Source: Daphnia pulex (Eukaryota; Arthropoda; Branchiopoda; Diplostraca; Daphniidae). From it: 64,000 nucleotides of DNA. The notes beneath the pieces were generated by a model, which made no database searches, was not told the origin of the DNA, and worked only from the letters and a program-made list of their open reading frames with translations. The stretch covers positions 11,594,001 through 11,658,000 of the forward strand of contig NC_060024.1 of assembly GCF_021134715.1 (NCBI RefSeq), read 5' to 3'. Each line of letters starts with the position of its first letter. Position 1 is the stretch's first letter. A program made the translations under genes and the position numbers. Positions 36,025 through 48,064 of the stretch are shown here, piece by piece.

Positions 36025-38140
36025 TTTTCTGTGTACATACGAAAACATCTAGGCCGAGACTACAAAACCATGTCTGCCAAACAGCTCCGATTTCACATTA
36101 TATTCGACTCGACCAGCGCTGGCAGTTTCAACTTGTTTCGTATTTGGAAATGTTGGCGCCGTTTTTCAACTCTTGTTGGCCAATTTGAAATTGTAGAGAT
36201 AACAATTACCCAATAGCGATTGATATTGTCTTTTATCTGATTGAGTCATGACATGTCTTCATCCAATAGCATAGAATTGAATAACTGTAATACAGGCCTA
36301 TTATATTGCGGCTCAGTTATTCGAGGGTAGGAATGTGGACATTGAGGACGACATGACACTCACCGGGGGTCTAAACGAGACCGAAAGGCTTACACACTCC
36401 AACACCGCCGACACCCAATAATACCAAATAGGCCTATATATGTATAGAGAGAGGCCATGCAACACCACAGTTGCTGCTTGCTCTCTGTCTATACGACGTA
36501 GTATAATAAAGAAGTTTGAACACATCAACCCAAACCAGCAGCCATATAGTACCAAAACAGCCTTTACTACCCCGGCGGTGTACACACATTCGAGGGTATA
36601 TTATGTGTGTGTGTGTGTGTCCATAATACACGTCGATACTCCTTCCCATGTCGAGACGTTTTGAGTGTATATACATAAGAGAAGAATTGAAAGGAGAGGC
36701 CTGTGTTTGTTTGTCGATGTTTGACCAGCCTATTACCACGGGCCTATCTGAACACACAACACCTCAATCAACACTTCACTGACTAGCCTAGAGTCCCCCG
36801 CTTTTTTGTTTCTTTTTGTTTCTTTTTTTAGTTCTTCCGAGAACTATAACAAGCTCAAGGAAAAATTCTCCAGAGTCTTGTAGAGAGTCCTACTGTATAG
36901 TATCGGTGACAAAAAAATAAATAAATAAAAGGATCGGAAGCCGATCGCGATCCTGGTGTTAATTTTCGAGCCGGCCATCCCCATGGCCGATTGTTGACGA
37001 AAGCGAGCCAACTATTATATGAGAGACATTTGTCTGCTTTGAATTTTTTGTTTAGGGTTTTTCTTTTCAAGGCGATATGTTCTAAATGGGAAATGACAAC
37101 AGCCCCAATCAAATTATAAAGAAGCCAGTCTATAGTAGTCTATAGTAGTAGTAGTAGGCCTAGACGTGTTTAATGTCTGAGAAATGGAGGGATCAAAAGA
37201 GCTCAACAGCCTATCGCAGTGGTGTGTAGGCCTTGTAGTGGCTGGTGTAATATAACGCGATTTTATTGTGTATTTCGACAGCCAATAAAATTGATATAGA
37301 CATCACAGACACACACACGCACCCTCATCAGCCATATACCCTGATTGTATAGATACTTCAATTCAATTCGTTAACTCTCTCAGGTGTCGAACGACGACAT
37401 TTAAATATCCACCTTTATCAAAGCGTGTCTATAAAATAAAACACAAATTTAACAATTCCCGTTGAATTGAAAATTCATTTCTGATTAAGGTCATGGAAAA
37501 AAAAAATGCAACCTTATGGGCCCTACACAATCACTTGATTTTTTTTCTTTTTTTCATTTTATTTTTCCATCTGAAAAAAAAAAAAATATTTTCTCCGGTC
37601 TGACTGTCACATACGTCGCCGACGGTCTGTGAGCCATGCCGTCCTTTTTCTTCTCTCTCCGGTTTGAATTTTATGACTATACACACATATACATTTATAT
37701 GTGTATACATATGTATCGCGCCGAAAAAAATGTCCAGTCTCCGAAAGTCTGAAAGGAGCAGATATCATGGGGTTGTTGTTGTTGTTGGTATGGAACGGCT
37801 GGAAAGAGAAAAAGAGAAAGAGAGGACAGCAACACACGGCAGCAGCACCAACAACATCTAGAAAGGGGGGCGGCTGATGGATAACCTTCGTCTTCCGTTT
37901 GTAGCTGCTGATGAAGCCCCAGGACTAGGAGCCGACTTTTTTTTCGAAAAAAGGGAATCAGTTTTATGACGGCATAGTTTTCGCCTTCACGACATAGAGG
38001 AGGGCCGTCCCCCTCTCTCTCTCTTGTCTGTGACTGTTGTGTGTGTTTCGTTTCTTTCAATTCCAGAGTCAAAAAGGCGATCCGCTCTATACGAAACAGA
38101 GTTGTAGTCATGTTTTGATGGAGAGAGTCCCTCCCGCTCT

Positions 38141-38152
38141 CCCCCCCCCCCC
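38141..38152. repeat. C12 homopolymer
   Basis: Twelve consecutive C residues within CT-rich DNA. Confidence 0.8.
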
Positions 38153-40082
38153 GCCAGCCACCCTATCTCTATCTGATCCCACCCGCCCAATTAGAGGCCA
38201 ACTGTCATCACGAATTAGAGAGGAGGGTGGCGTCTTTTTCTTTCTCTCGATGATTTTTTTTCTTTCAATTTCCGTCTCTCTCCCGCGCAATTATCCGAGT
38301 GACGGTCGTGATGATCCGCACTAGCCTACACAAGTCGCAGTCGATCATGTATGAACCATTTTGAAATCAAAGAAACTGCTTTTAGCTGATGGATGAGGTG
38401 ACACACGATGCGACAAAAGTGATTGTAGCGCTCGCGCTAATCAAGTTGCCCTATTACAAAACGGATCATCCATTTCATTTTTAGACGGAATATAGCTACG
38501 ACCGGGTTCGACTAGCTAGACCGACAGACGAAATGATTTCACAGTTAGACTAGACTCTGCAAGTTCTCATCGGTTCTCCATTTCCTTATAATGGCGAGCG
38601 ATACATGTACTAGGCCGTTTGATTGTAAAAATTCTCAGATTTATCGGAGCGGAGAATTAAAGATATAGCGTCACACTGCGATGAATTTCCAAGTTTTATG
38701 CCGAATAAAAAAAAAAGGAAAGAGTTACGCAATTATATATGTATACGTTTATATGGGAGAGAGAGAGAGATACATTTTGTGTGTGTGTGTGTGCGACGAA
38801 TCATTTTGTTTCTTTTGATGTAGTACATTTAAAGGGGAAATTTCCCGCAGAAGTTGCGCATTCGCGCTTGGCTGAAGATGTCGGACGGAAAATCGCCGCC
38901 TATCGAAATCCAACGCCGCCTTGTTATATGGACGTGCTGTTATCGTTTCCTTTTCTCCATTTCAGACACGACGCTATTATATACAAAATCTCTAAATGAT
39001 TTTCTTCTCTCTATGGTATAAGGCTACCACAGTTGGCCTTTTTCAATTCCGTGAAATCGTCCGGAGAAAATTCATTTCGTGATTTAATGTTGACGACGAA
39101 CCCCCCGACCCTCATCAAAATCAAACTCTATTTATACACACACGCGGAATTGAATCGAAAAAATGCGGAATTGAAAATCCTGTGACACACATCCGACATG
39201 GGCGCATATACTAGAAATGTCCAGGGGACTTTTCGGTCAGAAAACAAAAGGAGTCGATGACGAGGGGGGGGGGAATTGTGTGCACTTTTGACATCAGTTT
39301 GGCCAGAGGCGCGCGCGCGCTCTGTCTCCTCTTGTTATTATATAACTCCCTCAACACGCATTTGCATATCCGCGGGAGGCCTCGCCCATTAAAAAACGGA
39401 CTCCCCCCCCCCCTCTATATACTACATGTCTGGCAGCCTCGCCAATTATTAATTCTCCACTAAATTCTCTCATTGTGTTGTGCGGTTGGCCCCTTTTTGA
39501 TTACATCCACCGCCGTCGTATCATCCAGCGCGTCCGCACAAAAATCCATAATTATTCCTACCACATGACGTGACGATCAACACACACACACACACCCAGC
39601 CGCCGGCTCTTTTACACATTTATATTCACGCCCTTTGGTCGAAACTCATCGACTCAACTCGTCAGCGCAGTCTAAAAATAATTAGTTTCCGACTAATTCA
39701 TTTCGCTTTGATGGCGAATGAATTGAACAAAAATTTATTTAGGCTGTGATTCGTGTGCGCAATTGTTCGTGTGTGACGGGCGTTCACGACGATGGAAAAC
39801 CAAAATAATTTTTCGATTGTATAAAAAAAAAACGGAGGACGAAACCTCCGGCAAGGATAAAACCTCGAAACAAAAAATGATTTCTTTCGCTGGTGAATTA
39901 ATTGTACGCACACAAGAAACTTCCACCAACAATGACGTTGTTGTTGTTGGTGTTGTTGTTGCGCCTGCTGCGGCAACGCTTCAACGACAGCAGGAAGTCG
40001 TGTCAGAAGAACCCCCCCGTCCGATATTTATATTATCATTTTCTTTTTCTTTTTCGACTATCGGTCGGATAGACGGTAGAAA

Positions 40083-40100
40083 GAGAGAGAGAGAGAGAGA
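40083..40100. repeat. GA microsatellite
   Basis: A run of GA dinucleotides in the desert upstream of caudal. Confidence 0.85.
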
Positions 40101-43100
40101 AAAGTTTTACGACGTTCAATTTCCCGCCGACTTGAGTCGGGAAGAAAAAAGGAAAAGACACGTTGCTGCTGGGTTCACAAACGGACGAACGGTGGTTGTA
40201 AAAATAAGAAAAACGAAAAAAAATTTCTCACATTTTTGTTTAAAAAAAACTTAAAAAAGAAAATGTTTTTTCTCTTTTTTCTAGAAATGCCCAGGCAGAC
40301 TGTATATCTATTTCACAGTGTTGCGAAGAGCCAGAGTCAATTCCTGTCAATATTTTCTTGCAAGTTTTTATCGCCAGGCGCCGCAGACTCTGCGTTGATC
40401 CGCACGCGCCGAGTCGCGACTTTTCCTTCTTCTTTTAAGGGAAAACAATAAAAAAACAGAAAGAAATCCATCAAAAAAGATCCCCTTCAAAAGAAAAAAA
40501 GAATGTTGTCGTCGCCTTTAGTTTTTTGGTCAGTCACAAGGCGCGACACACATGTCCACACACACACACAGAGAAAGAATATAGAAGGGAAACATTCGAC
40601 TCTATAGTTTCCGCATGTTGTTGTATAGTCGAACTGTCCCATCATGTGACCATCGTCGTGGCCTCTCCATAGTCGAAATATCTATCTCTTTTAGAGATCT
40701 TCTTCTTCTTCTTTTCGCCGAGACCGGAGCAACTGCGATCCAGTTGGGCGCTGCGATTTTTTTAAGTGGCCAGCAGCGCCTATAGAAAGAAAAAGAAAAG
40801 AAAAAGGGTCTCTATTTTTTCTTGTCTTGTCTCTTTTCTTGTCACAACCAAAACAAGATGTGTATACGCTTTAACGCGATAGAGATATATGTACAGGCCC
40901 TTTCTATAGTATACTATACCCCCTTTTTCTTTTCTTTTTTCTTTTCGAAGGTGCACCAACTCATGTCGGCCGTATAGGGATAGCGCCTTTTAGTATATCT
41001 AGTATAGGGGGACAAGAAAAGAAGAAGGGACTCGTTGTTTGGGGCTGTTCAAGAAAAATCCCCAATGAAAATTGACTTCAACACACACAGTAGAGGAATC
41101 TTTCGGCTGGAAAAATGGGTTTGGGCTGGCTGCTCTATGGAGAATCATGGAGAGATCGAAAAAGAGCTGCCGCGCTCGCCAAACCCACAAGTGTTTTTGG
41201 CTACGCTCTTTGTAACCAGATTGTTTTTTTCTCCCTTCTCTCCAGTGGGTGGTGGTGTCATGTCGAGAGCAGAGAATGTGTTTGCTGACAGGAAGACAAC
41301 CGCTGCCTCTTTAACGTGGAAAGAGGAGGACACAAATCGGTCACGCTGGAGTTTGGCTGCTGTGGCCAGGAATCAAATGACCACCATGGGAAACTTTTTC
41401 TCGCCCCAAAATCCTTTTGTGTCTTTTTGATTCAATTTTTTTTGTTGGGAGGGTTTTTTCTTATCAACGTAGATATCAGGTTCACAAAAGTAGGTTTTAT
41501 CAGGTCGCTCAGATGTTGTGGAATCAAAGCAGCCCCAGATGATGTGTCGACATCGTGATGCCATTATAGGCCTGTGCTGTGTCTAACTGCGCATGCAGAT
41601 AAGGTATAGTGTAAACCCCAGAACACCGGGTGGAATTCATTTTAACCATCGGTTAAATACATATTTTTTTTTGTCAAATTTTGCATGTGTACCGTATGCA
41701 ACAACTAGGTTGTTTCTTTCTTCCTGGGTGCTGTTGTGATGGGTCGTAAAAACCCTTCAACAATTTGATCAAATGAACAAATGGCAACTAAATATTATCT
41801 GCAGATTTATATTTTAGTTCCATATCACACCCTGAAACTCATTAAGGTTATCAGAGAGCTATACTATACATCTACAAGTTTGTTTGATCATCTCTTTTTC
41901 TGTTTCCATTTTTTATTCGATATCAGTTTGGGGGAACTTAAACGATTCGACCGCTCGTGAGATGAATTCCACGTGCGAAAAAGATGGTTAAGGATCGCTG
42001 TTAGATTGGATCCACATTTTTTCTTTTTTGGCCATGGGAAACTGCTGCACTAAGAGCAGCAACTATAATTATATGAGGGGCCTATAGTTGGAAATCTTGT
42101 TGACCTCTCGTCGTGAGGCTAACAGGTCAATATTTCTTTCGGTTAACTAGACCGGCAGCCTAAAAGGGAACAATATCGATAGGTTTTCCCAGACTATATC
42201 CTTGTTGTTCCTGGTTCTGTGCAGATGTCTATATACTACTAGTACACATATTAACACATGCTGGCAATAGATGGATGGAGATATTCTTCCTCTTCTTCTT
42301 TCCTCAAAACGATATCTCTGTAATAAAAAATGAGAAAAATATGAGAAATGGAATCTAGGGGGGAAAAGCTTTCTGTGATGCTGTTATTGAGGCCTGTGTA
42401 TATATATATGGGGCGGTCGAACTTAATAGAATTATGGCTGCCCTCAAAGAATACGCTCGCCGCCAAAAGGAAACCAGAAAAAAGACGGGGCGAGTAAAGC
42501 CATCGAAAACCCCTCATATCCCCCCCTTATAACCGTCAGAAAGGACAGAGAAAAATAAAAAGGAAACAAGACATCTTCTTCGACATTCTGATATTTTTAG
42601 GCCTATATACTACACACAGCCTCTCTCTCTCTGTGTGCTCTGCAGTCTTCATAGCGGATCAAGATATTCACTTGGTCCAGCAGCATCGGTTATAAGCGGG
42701 GGCCTACCGATCTATATGGTGGGCCGGGGGGCCGAGTGTAGAAAAAGGGTGGATGATTGTGTCTCTTTGGGGGTATATACCGTACACACACACACAGGCC
42801 TGTACTACATAGACATTTATACCCCCAACCAGCCCTATATAGCGATTGGGGAAAAAAGTTATACGATCGCCTTTTTCTTATGATACGTACACAAATAGGC
42901 CTAAATGCAGCATATCCTCTCTTTTTTTGATCCTTCATATTTTGTTTTTCTCTGCCGCTTCTCAAAAGAAAAAAAGGCCGAAAAATGGAGACACAGAACG
43001 GGACTCGGGTTATCATAAAAATATGAGGACGGAAAAAGAAGAAGAAGGAGGCGCCGCGATGCGCATTCCGCAGCTGCCGCGCGCAAAATTGTCCGGGGGA

Positions 43101-44674
43101 TTTTTTAAAAATTTCATTTTTATTTTTTCGTTGTTGGTGAAGGTGTATCAAGTAGTTTTCTCACACATGGAGAGATTATTAGCTTCTTCGGCTCACGCGA
43201 TGAACTCGAATTTTTTTGGGTCGCAAGAAAAGAGAAAATTCCACTGGCGAACATCGCGAGGAAAAATCGACACAGTTGAATTCGAAATAAAAAGAGCGCG
43301 CGGGAATTTGAAAAGACACATTTCTATAGGGGCCTAACTGTCTTTAGTATACGTACGCCGCTGTGTGTGTGTGTGTATACAATATAACCGTTACGACTGT
43401 TATTTTATATGGACAGCAATCATCTCGAACTATTTTCTTTTTCCCAAATTTCCATTCTGGTTATTCCTTGAAAAGTCATTTTTTCTTTTTCTTTCTCGAC
43501 TGATGTGTATGCAATTGCAATGCAATAAAACTCGTATAAAAGTTGCATGCGCCACTCTGGACAAAAGAGCATCGGGAGCGACAGAAAAGTGTCACTCCGA
43601 AAAAAAAAACAAAAAAAACGAACAGGCGAATCAGCCAGCGCCATTCATATCTACGGCTCAAATCTTATTGGCGCCTCACGTCCGGCCCCGTTCGCCATCA
43701 CCACATCACGGACGCCTGCGAATCGAATACGATTATCCAAAAAAAAAACGGAACCTTTTTTTTCTTTTCTTTTTCCTTTTGTTTCATTCGCTGCGCTACA
43801 TTATTCCTGCACGGCGTAATAAAAAAGTCGATGAATTGTGACCGACAGAAGAAGAAACCGAACGAAAAAAAAAAACAAAAAAAATAAATAAAAATAAATT
43901 CGACCAATGACGCGCGGCTTTCTCTTATTCACAATTTCCCCTCGTTTCGCATCGCTTGACTTTTCACGCCATCTCAGAGAAAATCGAACTGCTCAAGTCG
44001 ATAAGAAAATATTGCCAAGCTCAGGTGTGTATCTAGGTTCATTTCCCAATTGTTTTTTGGTTATTTTTAAAGGGACTCTCTCACCATGGCCGAAGAATGT
44101 CGAACATGAAGAATCGGATAGAAATATGGCCGTCGGTCGGTTCGAAAAAAAAAGAATTTTAACCGAATGAGACGCGCGGCGGTATCACCTCTCGGACATC
44201 ACATAGTGGCGCAGAAGTCGGGACCGAGGCCCCGACGGCCTAGCGCGAAAAATCACACCATCATCGCATCGCGCGCGTCTGTGTGTGTGTACATCCAAGT
44301 CTTGTCGGCCGTTAATCAGCGGGGCTAATTGTCTATCCGGAAAAAGAAGAAGAAGAAAGAAATAATAAAAAATTCCCTCAAAAGGAAATTGCTTTTCATC
44401 GCGAGCAGCGCAGCATAGCGCCGTTAACACACAGCCAACAACAACTTGACTCGGTGAAGTACGCTAGCTAGCATCGCAGAGATATGTACAGAGCTATATA
44501 GCACACACACACACAGCGAGAGAAATGTATGTGAGTAGACTATAGGGCGCTAAACTTTCGACCGCTCTATAGTCCGATATCTCCTTGCACCTGCATTTAT
44601 TTTGCGTTTTCTTACTTGAGGCAGCAAGTTCGCTTATAGCCTCTCTCACTATTATTCGGCTCTTTTTTGAGGGT

Positions 44675-44688
44675 GGGGGGGGGGGGGG
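44675..44688. repeat. G14 homopolymer
   Basis: Fourteen consecutive G residues. Such runs can form G-quadruplexes and are prone to sequencing-length error. Confidence 0.8.
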
Positions 44689-44890
44689 CTGGAAAGTTAT
44701 TTTTATTGTAGCCTAAATCGGGGAGGTTAAATTTTTTTGAGCTATTACGATGTCCTATTTTTATGTATAGGAAGTGTTTAGGTAGACTCTGTTTTTCCTC
44801 CTTTCCGGAAATGATTATAGGATATAATGCATGATTTGATATCATTTTTCGTCGTAATAATTTTGCCGGGTATAACTCCAAGGAAATTTT

Positions 44891-45964
44891 TTTGTTCCCC
44901 CAAAATTCCCAAAATATTTCATCAAATAATTCTGAAAAAATGGAGCAAACATATTTGGTGAAAATAGAAACACAAATTGCTATTTATGACAGCAGTATGT
45001 ATATTGGTATAAAGTCGGGTCTCTATTTCCAGTCACAGGAAAAGGTGTCAGATAATAGCAATAACGGATCATCGATCGCGGTGTCGGCAATGATGGCTGG
45101 CGGAGAGCTGATGCTGTTGAACTCGAATGAGGTAGCCTATATTACGCATTCGACAGCGCGCCGATTTGTTAGTTTTTACAGTTTATTATTACTGCGCCAC
45201 ACGGTAAAATAATAAATTTGGTTTTTTGAAAAAGAAATAAAAATCAGAGAAAAAAAGGGGAATCATATAAAATAAAAAACGGACGTTTCTTCAGATTAGA
45301 TTTTTTATTTTGGGCTTCTGGACTCGTTTTTCGCCCTCAGCACGCGTTCGAATTTCGGCGTGAATGATCTGGTTTACATTTTCATGTGACTTTGTCACTG
45401 ATAAAAACATAAAAGTAGCCGCGAAACGATGGGGCGAGCAAGCGCCCAGAGTTTAAAGATTTTGAGCCTCGGCTTAAACGGCTAGGTTCGTTGCATCAAC
45501 TGATATAGCTGAGACTCGACTATACTCCGGGAGATTTCACGACGCCAAGGTGACATTATCTGCCCGCAACTAGTGAACCGTGGCAAAGCGCGGTCTCAAA
45601 GTAGACCCAGATGCCATTAACGACGTCGGCCGAGGTCAAATTACTGTGTCAACTTCAGAGTTTGCCCATAGATGTTTATTAAGCAGAGGAAGCCGCTTCC
45701 TGCTTGTCGTTTGAATTTCGGGAAATGTCACTCTAGGCATCGAATCGCGTATTATAATATGCAAATCATGGGTATTGTATAACTATCAGCGTGTATTTTA
45801 TTGCTTGATGCGAAACAATGATTTCGATTACTAAAATTCAACAACGGTTTATGATTGCAGGAATATCGAAACTAGACTTTACTAGGAATTCGTCATATGA
45901 TCAATAAAATAAAAAATTCTTGAGTTTTTTTATGATTTTTGGAAATTTGAAACATCTTGATTCT
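44891..45964. other. Intergenic, no supported gene
   Basis: A 106-codon plus-strand frame at 44892-45212 has no motif or signal peptide and is not called. The rest is AT-rich with scattered stops in all frames. Confidence 0.45.
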
Positions 45965-46279
45965 TCACTTCGATTCTTTATTACTGTTAAAATAGTGAAA
46001 TACTTCGTGTTGAAATTGTGGATGTTTCAAGTTTATTTTTTTTGGTTTTGAAGGTTTCAACTTTTCCGCCTCTCGCCATCTGGAGGTGGATAGAAAAACG
46101 TTATGGTGGTAGCGCCGTAGCGGTTTGAAATTGGAATAATATTTGAAATGTTTCCTCACACAGTCAAACATCAAAATTGACAAAATAAACAGGAAATAAA
46201 TCACCAAGGAATGACCAACAGTAGTAATAGATGTTGCAAGAAATTTTAGCAAATGCATTTTAAGGATAATCAACTTCAT
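45965..46279 (-). CDS. Hypothetical 104-residue protein with one hydrophobic segment
   Basis: A single-exon frame on the minus strand starting MKLIILKMHLLKFLATSITT. A hydrophobic stretch (SLVIYFLFILSILMF) lies at about residues 24-38, followed by a strongly basic tail. The shape resembles small mitochondrial or ER membrane proteins, but I recognise no family. It lies 62 nt downstream of another small frame on the same strand, in a different reading frame. There is no splice or transcript evidence, and it could be chance. Confidence 0.2.
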   Translation of the reverse strand: MKLIILKMHLLKFLATSITTVGHSLVIYFLFILSILMFDCVRKHFKYYSNFKPLRRYHHNVFLSTSRWREAEKLKPSKPKKINLKHPQFQHEVFHYFNSNKESK

Positions 46280-46341
46280 AATTTTAGTTTAACACCTCTT
46301 TGGCCCTTCCTATTATTAAAGAAAGCGATTTGAGCTAACTC

Positions 46342-46566
46342 TTAACAGAGTTCTGAAGTACAGCAAACAAGATGTCTCTTTGTACATCCATTAATACTGC
46401 AAAAGAATTCTTTGTTGATTAAAGAAGAAGTCCAATATCGGCAGCAATCTGCAAAATAATCCAACTCGTCGCAGTAAGTGATGATTGGATTTTCCTTATG
46501 GCGAAGTTGTGAAGTAATAGGAGGTGATAAACTTTTTTTTCTACGTTTTATCAATTTGTTGGCCAT
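46342..46566 (-). CDS. Hypothetical 74-residue cysteine-rich protein
   Basis: A minus-strand frame starting MANKLIKRRKKSLSPP, with a basic N-terminus and eight cysteines (CC, CSINGC, CCTSELC). No family is recognised. The start codon has an A-rich context. About 100 nt away on the other strand lies sequence that looks like the first exon of a plus-strand transcript, which would fit a bidirectional promoter. Unsupported by homology. Confidence 0.2.
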   Translation of the reverse strand: MANKLIKRRKKSLSPPITSQLRHKENPIITYCDELDYFADCCRYWTSSLINKEFFCSINGCTKRHLVCCTSELC

Positions 46567-46917
46567 TTATTTTTTATTTATGATTGTAAGCATTTCTAAT
46601 AAGCAGTGGCTTGTGTTTAAGGGTGTGAAGTTGTAACTTGTCATGTTGTCAATAGGTGGTGTTCGATCGCAAATCCAGAATCCACGTCATTCGTCTTCGG
46701 GATACTGTACGGTGCCTTGTGCCCATAACGTCAGATTTCCAACATTTTGCATCATGGAGATGGAAAGGTATTTTTTTTCGTTTATCCATTAATACTATTG
46801 TGTATGTTAAATAGAACTATTTGTGTGTGGATCTAAAGGTGATTTTGCCTACAATTTCAATCCCACTTCCAGGTGTCATCTAACCGTGTGACCGGAAATT
46901 GCTGTCCGGATGCTGAA
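46567..46917. other. Possible bidirectional promoter and non-coding first exon
   Basis: GC-richer than its surroundings around 46660-46770, with a donor-like AAAG/GTATTT at 46767-46768 and an acceptor-like CACTTCCAG ending at 46872. Joining these gives a short upstream frame that stops quickly, so any coding part would start later. Confidence 0.25.
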
Positions 46918-47931
46918 ATGTCGTCTTGTACCAGAAACTTTAATGCAATGGTAACTATTTTGATATTTGTTTTCCAAAAGTACGTAATATGTTGTAGTAG
47001 TCTTATTCACTATATTCCTTATTTGGATATTTCATTACATTTTCATTTTGTTTCAACTACAATTGATAATTTTATTAATACAAGCATTGATTTATTCCAG
47101 CTGTAAAATTCAAAAAAAAATTGTTGAAGCACCTTCAAAAGAAGTTGTTGGCATGCTAATTTCATTTTGTAACTACTGCATCTTTTCATAGCTAATTCAA
47201 TCTTTTTCACTTTAGGTTTCAATTACTAGATTAATTCAAGCTGTTGAATGATGGTGTTTGCTGCTCAATGTGTAGATGGTGAAAGGTGTGCTTGACTCGG
47301 AATAAGCTGCTGTTGTCTCTGGTGTTGGTGAATCTACAGTTACTTTGCTTACCTTCTTCAGCTTCTCTGGACACATGTTTTTTTTACAGGTATTTTGTCT
47401 TAATGATTAGAATTAGATTGTTTCAATATAGAAGTCAGGAAATGTAAACAGTAGAACCAGTCAAAAAGAGATTCAGTGCTGAAGCCTTAATTGGAGAAAG
47501 ATTATAGAATTGCTTTTTTTGTTTATCTTCATGTGCTTTACCTGTGAAATAGCTATTCCTGTCCAAAGCTAAATTCCACTTGGCCAAATTATCTGATCAC
47601 ATGGATTCATTGCTGTCCATTTTGCAGAAACCAGAAATACTTATATTAATTGACACATTTCTTTTAGATTCAACTTGTTAAACTGTTTGATGCCAAAGTT
47701 AGTCAGAACTCCAACTGCTGCTGCCTCCTCACACCTACAGGCAGAAAAGTTACTATATTTCTTCAGAAAATTGTAAGTTTATATTTTTCTTGAATCCCAC
47801 ACTTTCTGTTAATACTGCTATAGATTTGTATGTTGAAAAAATAGGGAAAGTCAGAAACAGCTAACCAAATCATTTGTGTGTTGTGTCGTAGGGAAAGCTG
47901 TTGGAGTAATCTAGTCTTCATCCTCACTTGA
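46918..47931 (+). CDS. Candidate small three-exon gene, about 74 residues
   Basis: Three open segments join in phase with good splice signals: 46918-46950 (donor ATG/GTAACT), 47668-47772 (acceptor TTCTTTTAG, donor ATT/GTAAGT) and 47845-47931 (acceptor ATAG). The product starts MSSCTRNFNAM, continues IQLVKLFDAKVS and then a CCC motif, and ends with CVLCRRESCW. I recognise no family. Three in-phase exons of this size could arise by chance in 1 kb, so this is a weak call. Confidence 0.2.
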
Positions 47932-48064
47932 TTAATTTCGTGCCACCTAGTGAAAGGCGTGACGAATTCCAGTTGCGCTGCTGCGTGCTAAGCAAGCAAT
48001 ATCCAGCCGTTCCGCCGTTCAGTCATTTGAAAAGGAATCTATTGGCTGTCGCTAGTTAGCTAAA

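Larger units (their letters stand above)
32487..44890. other. Gene desert upstream of caudal
   Basis: About 12.4 kb without any gene I can support. It contains the caudal 5' UTR and promoter side near 32.5-33.3 kb, where the minus strand has a CCTATTGG (inverted CCAAT) near 33170-33180. The rest is dense in microsatellites and homopolymers: CT at 36002-36024, C12 at 38141-38152, CA near 39580-39596, GA at 40083-40100 and G14 at 44675-44688. Open frames of 130-163 codons occur but are low-complexity and lack splice-linked partners. Confidence 0.65.

Noticed and set aside
35139-43841. Several frames of 130-163 codons upstream of caudal
   Set aside because: Lys/Phe/Leu/Ser-rich translations of homopolymers and microsatellites; no pair joins into a coherent spliced product.
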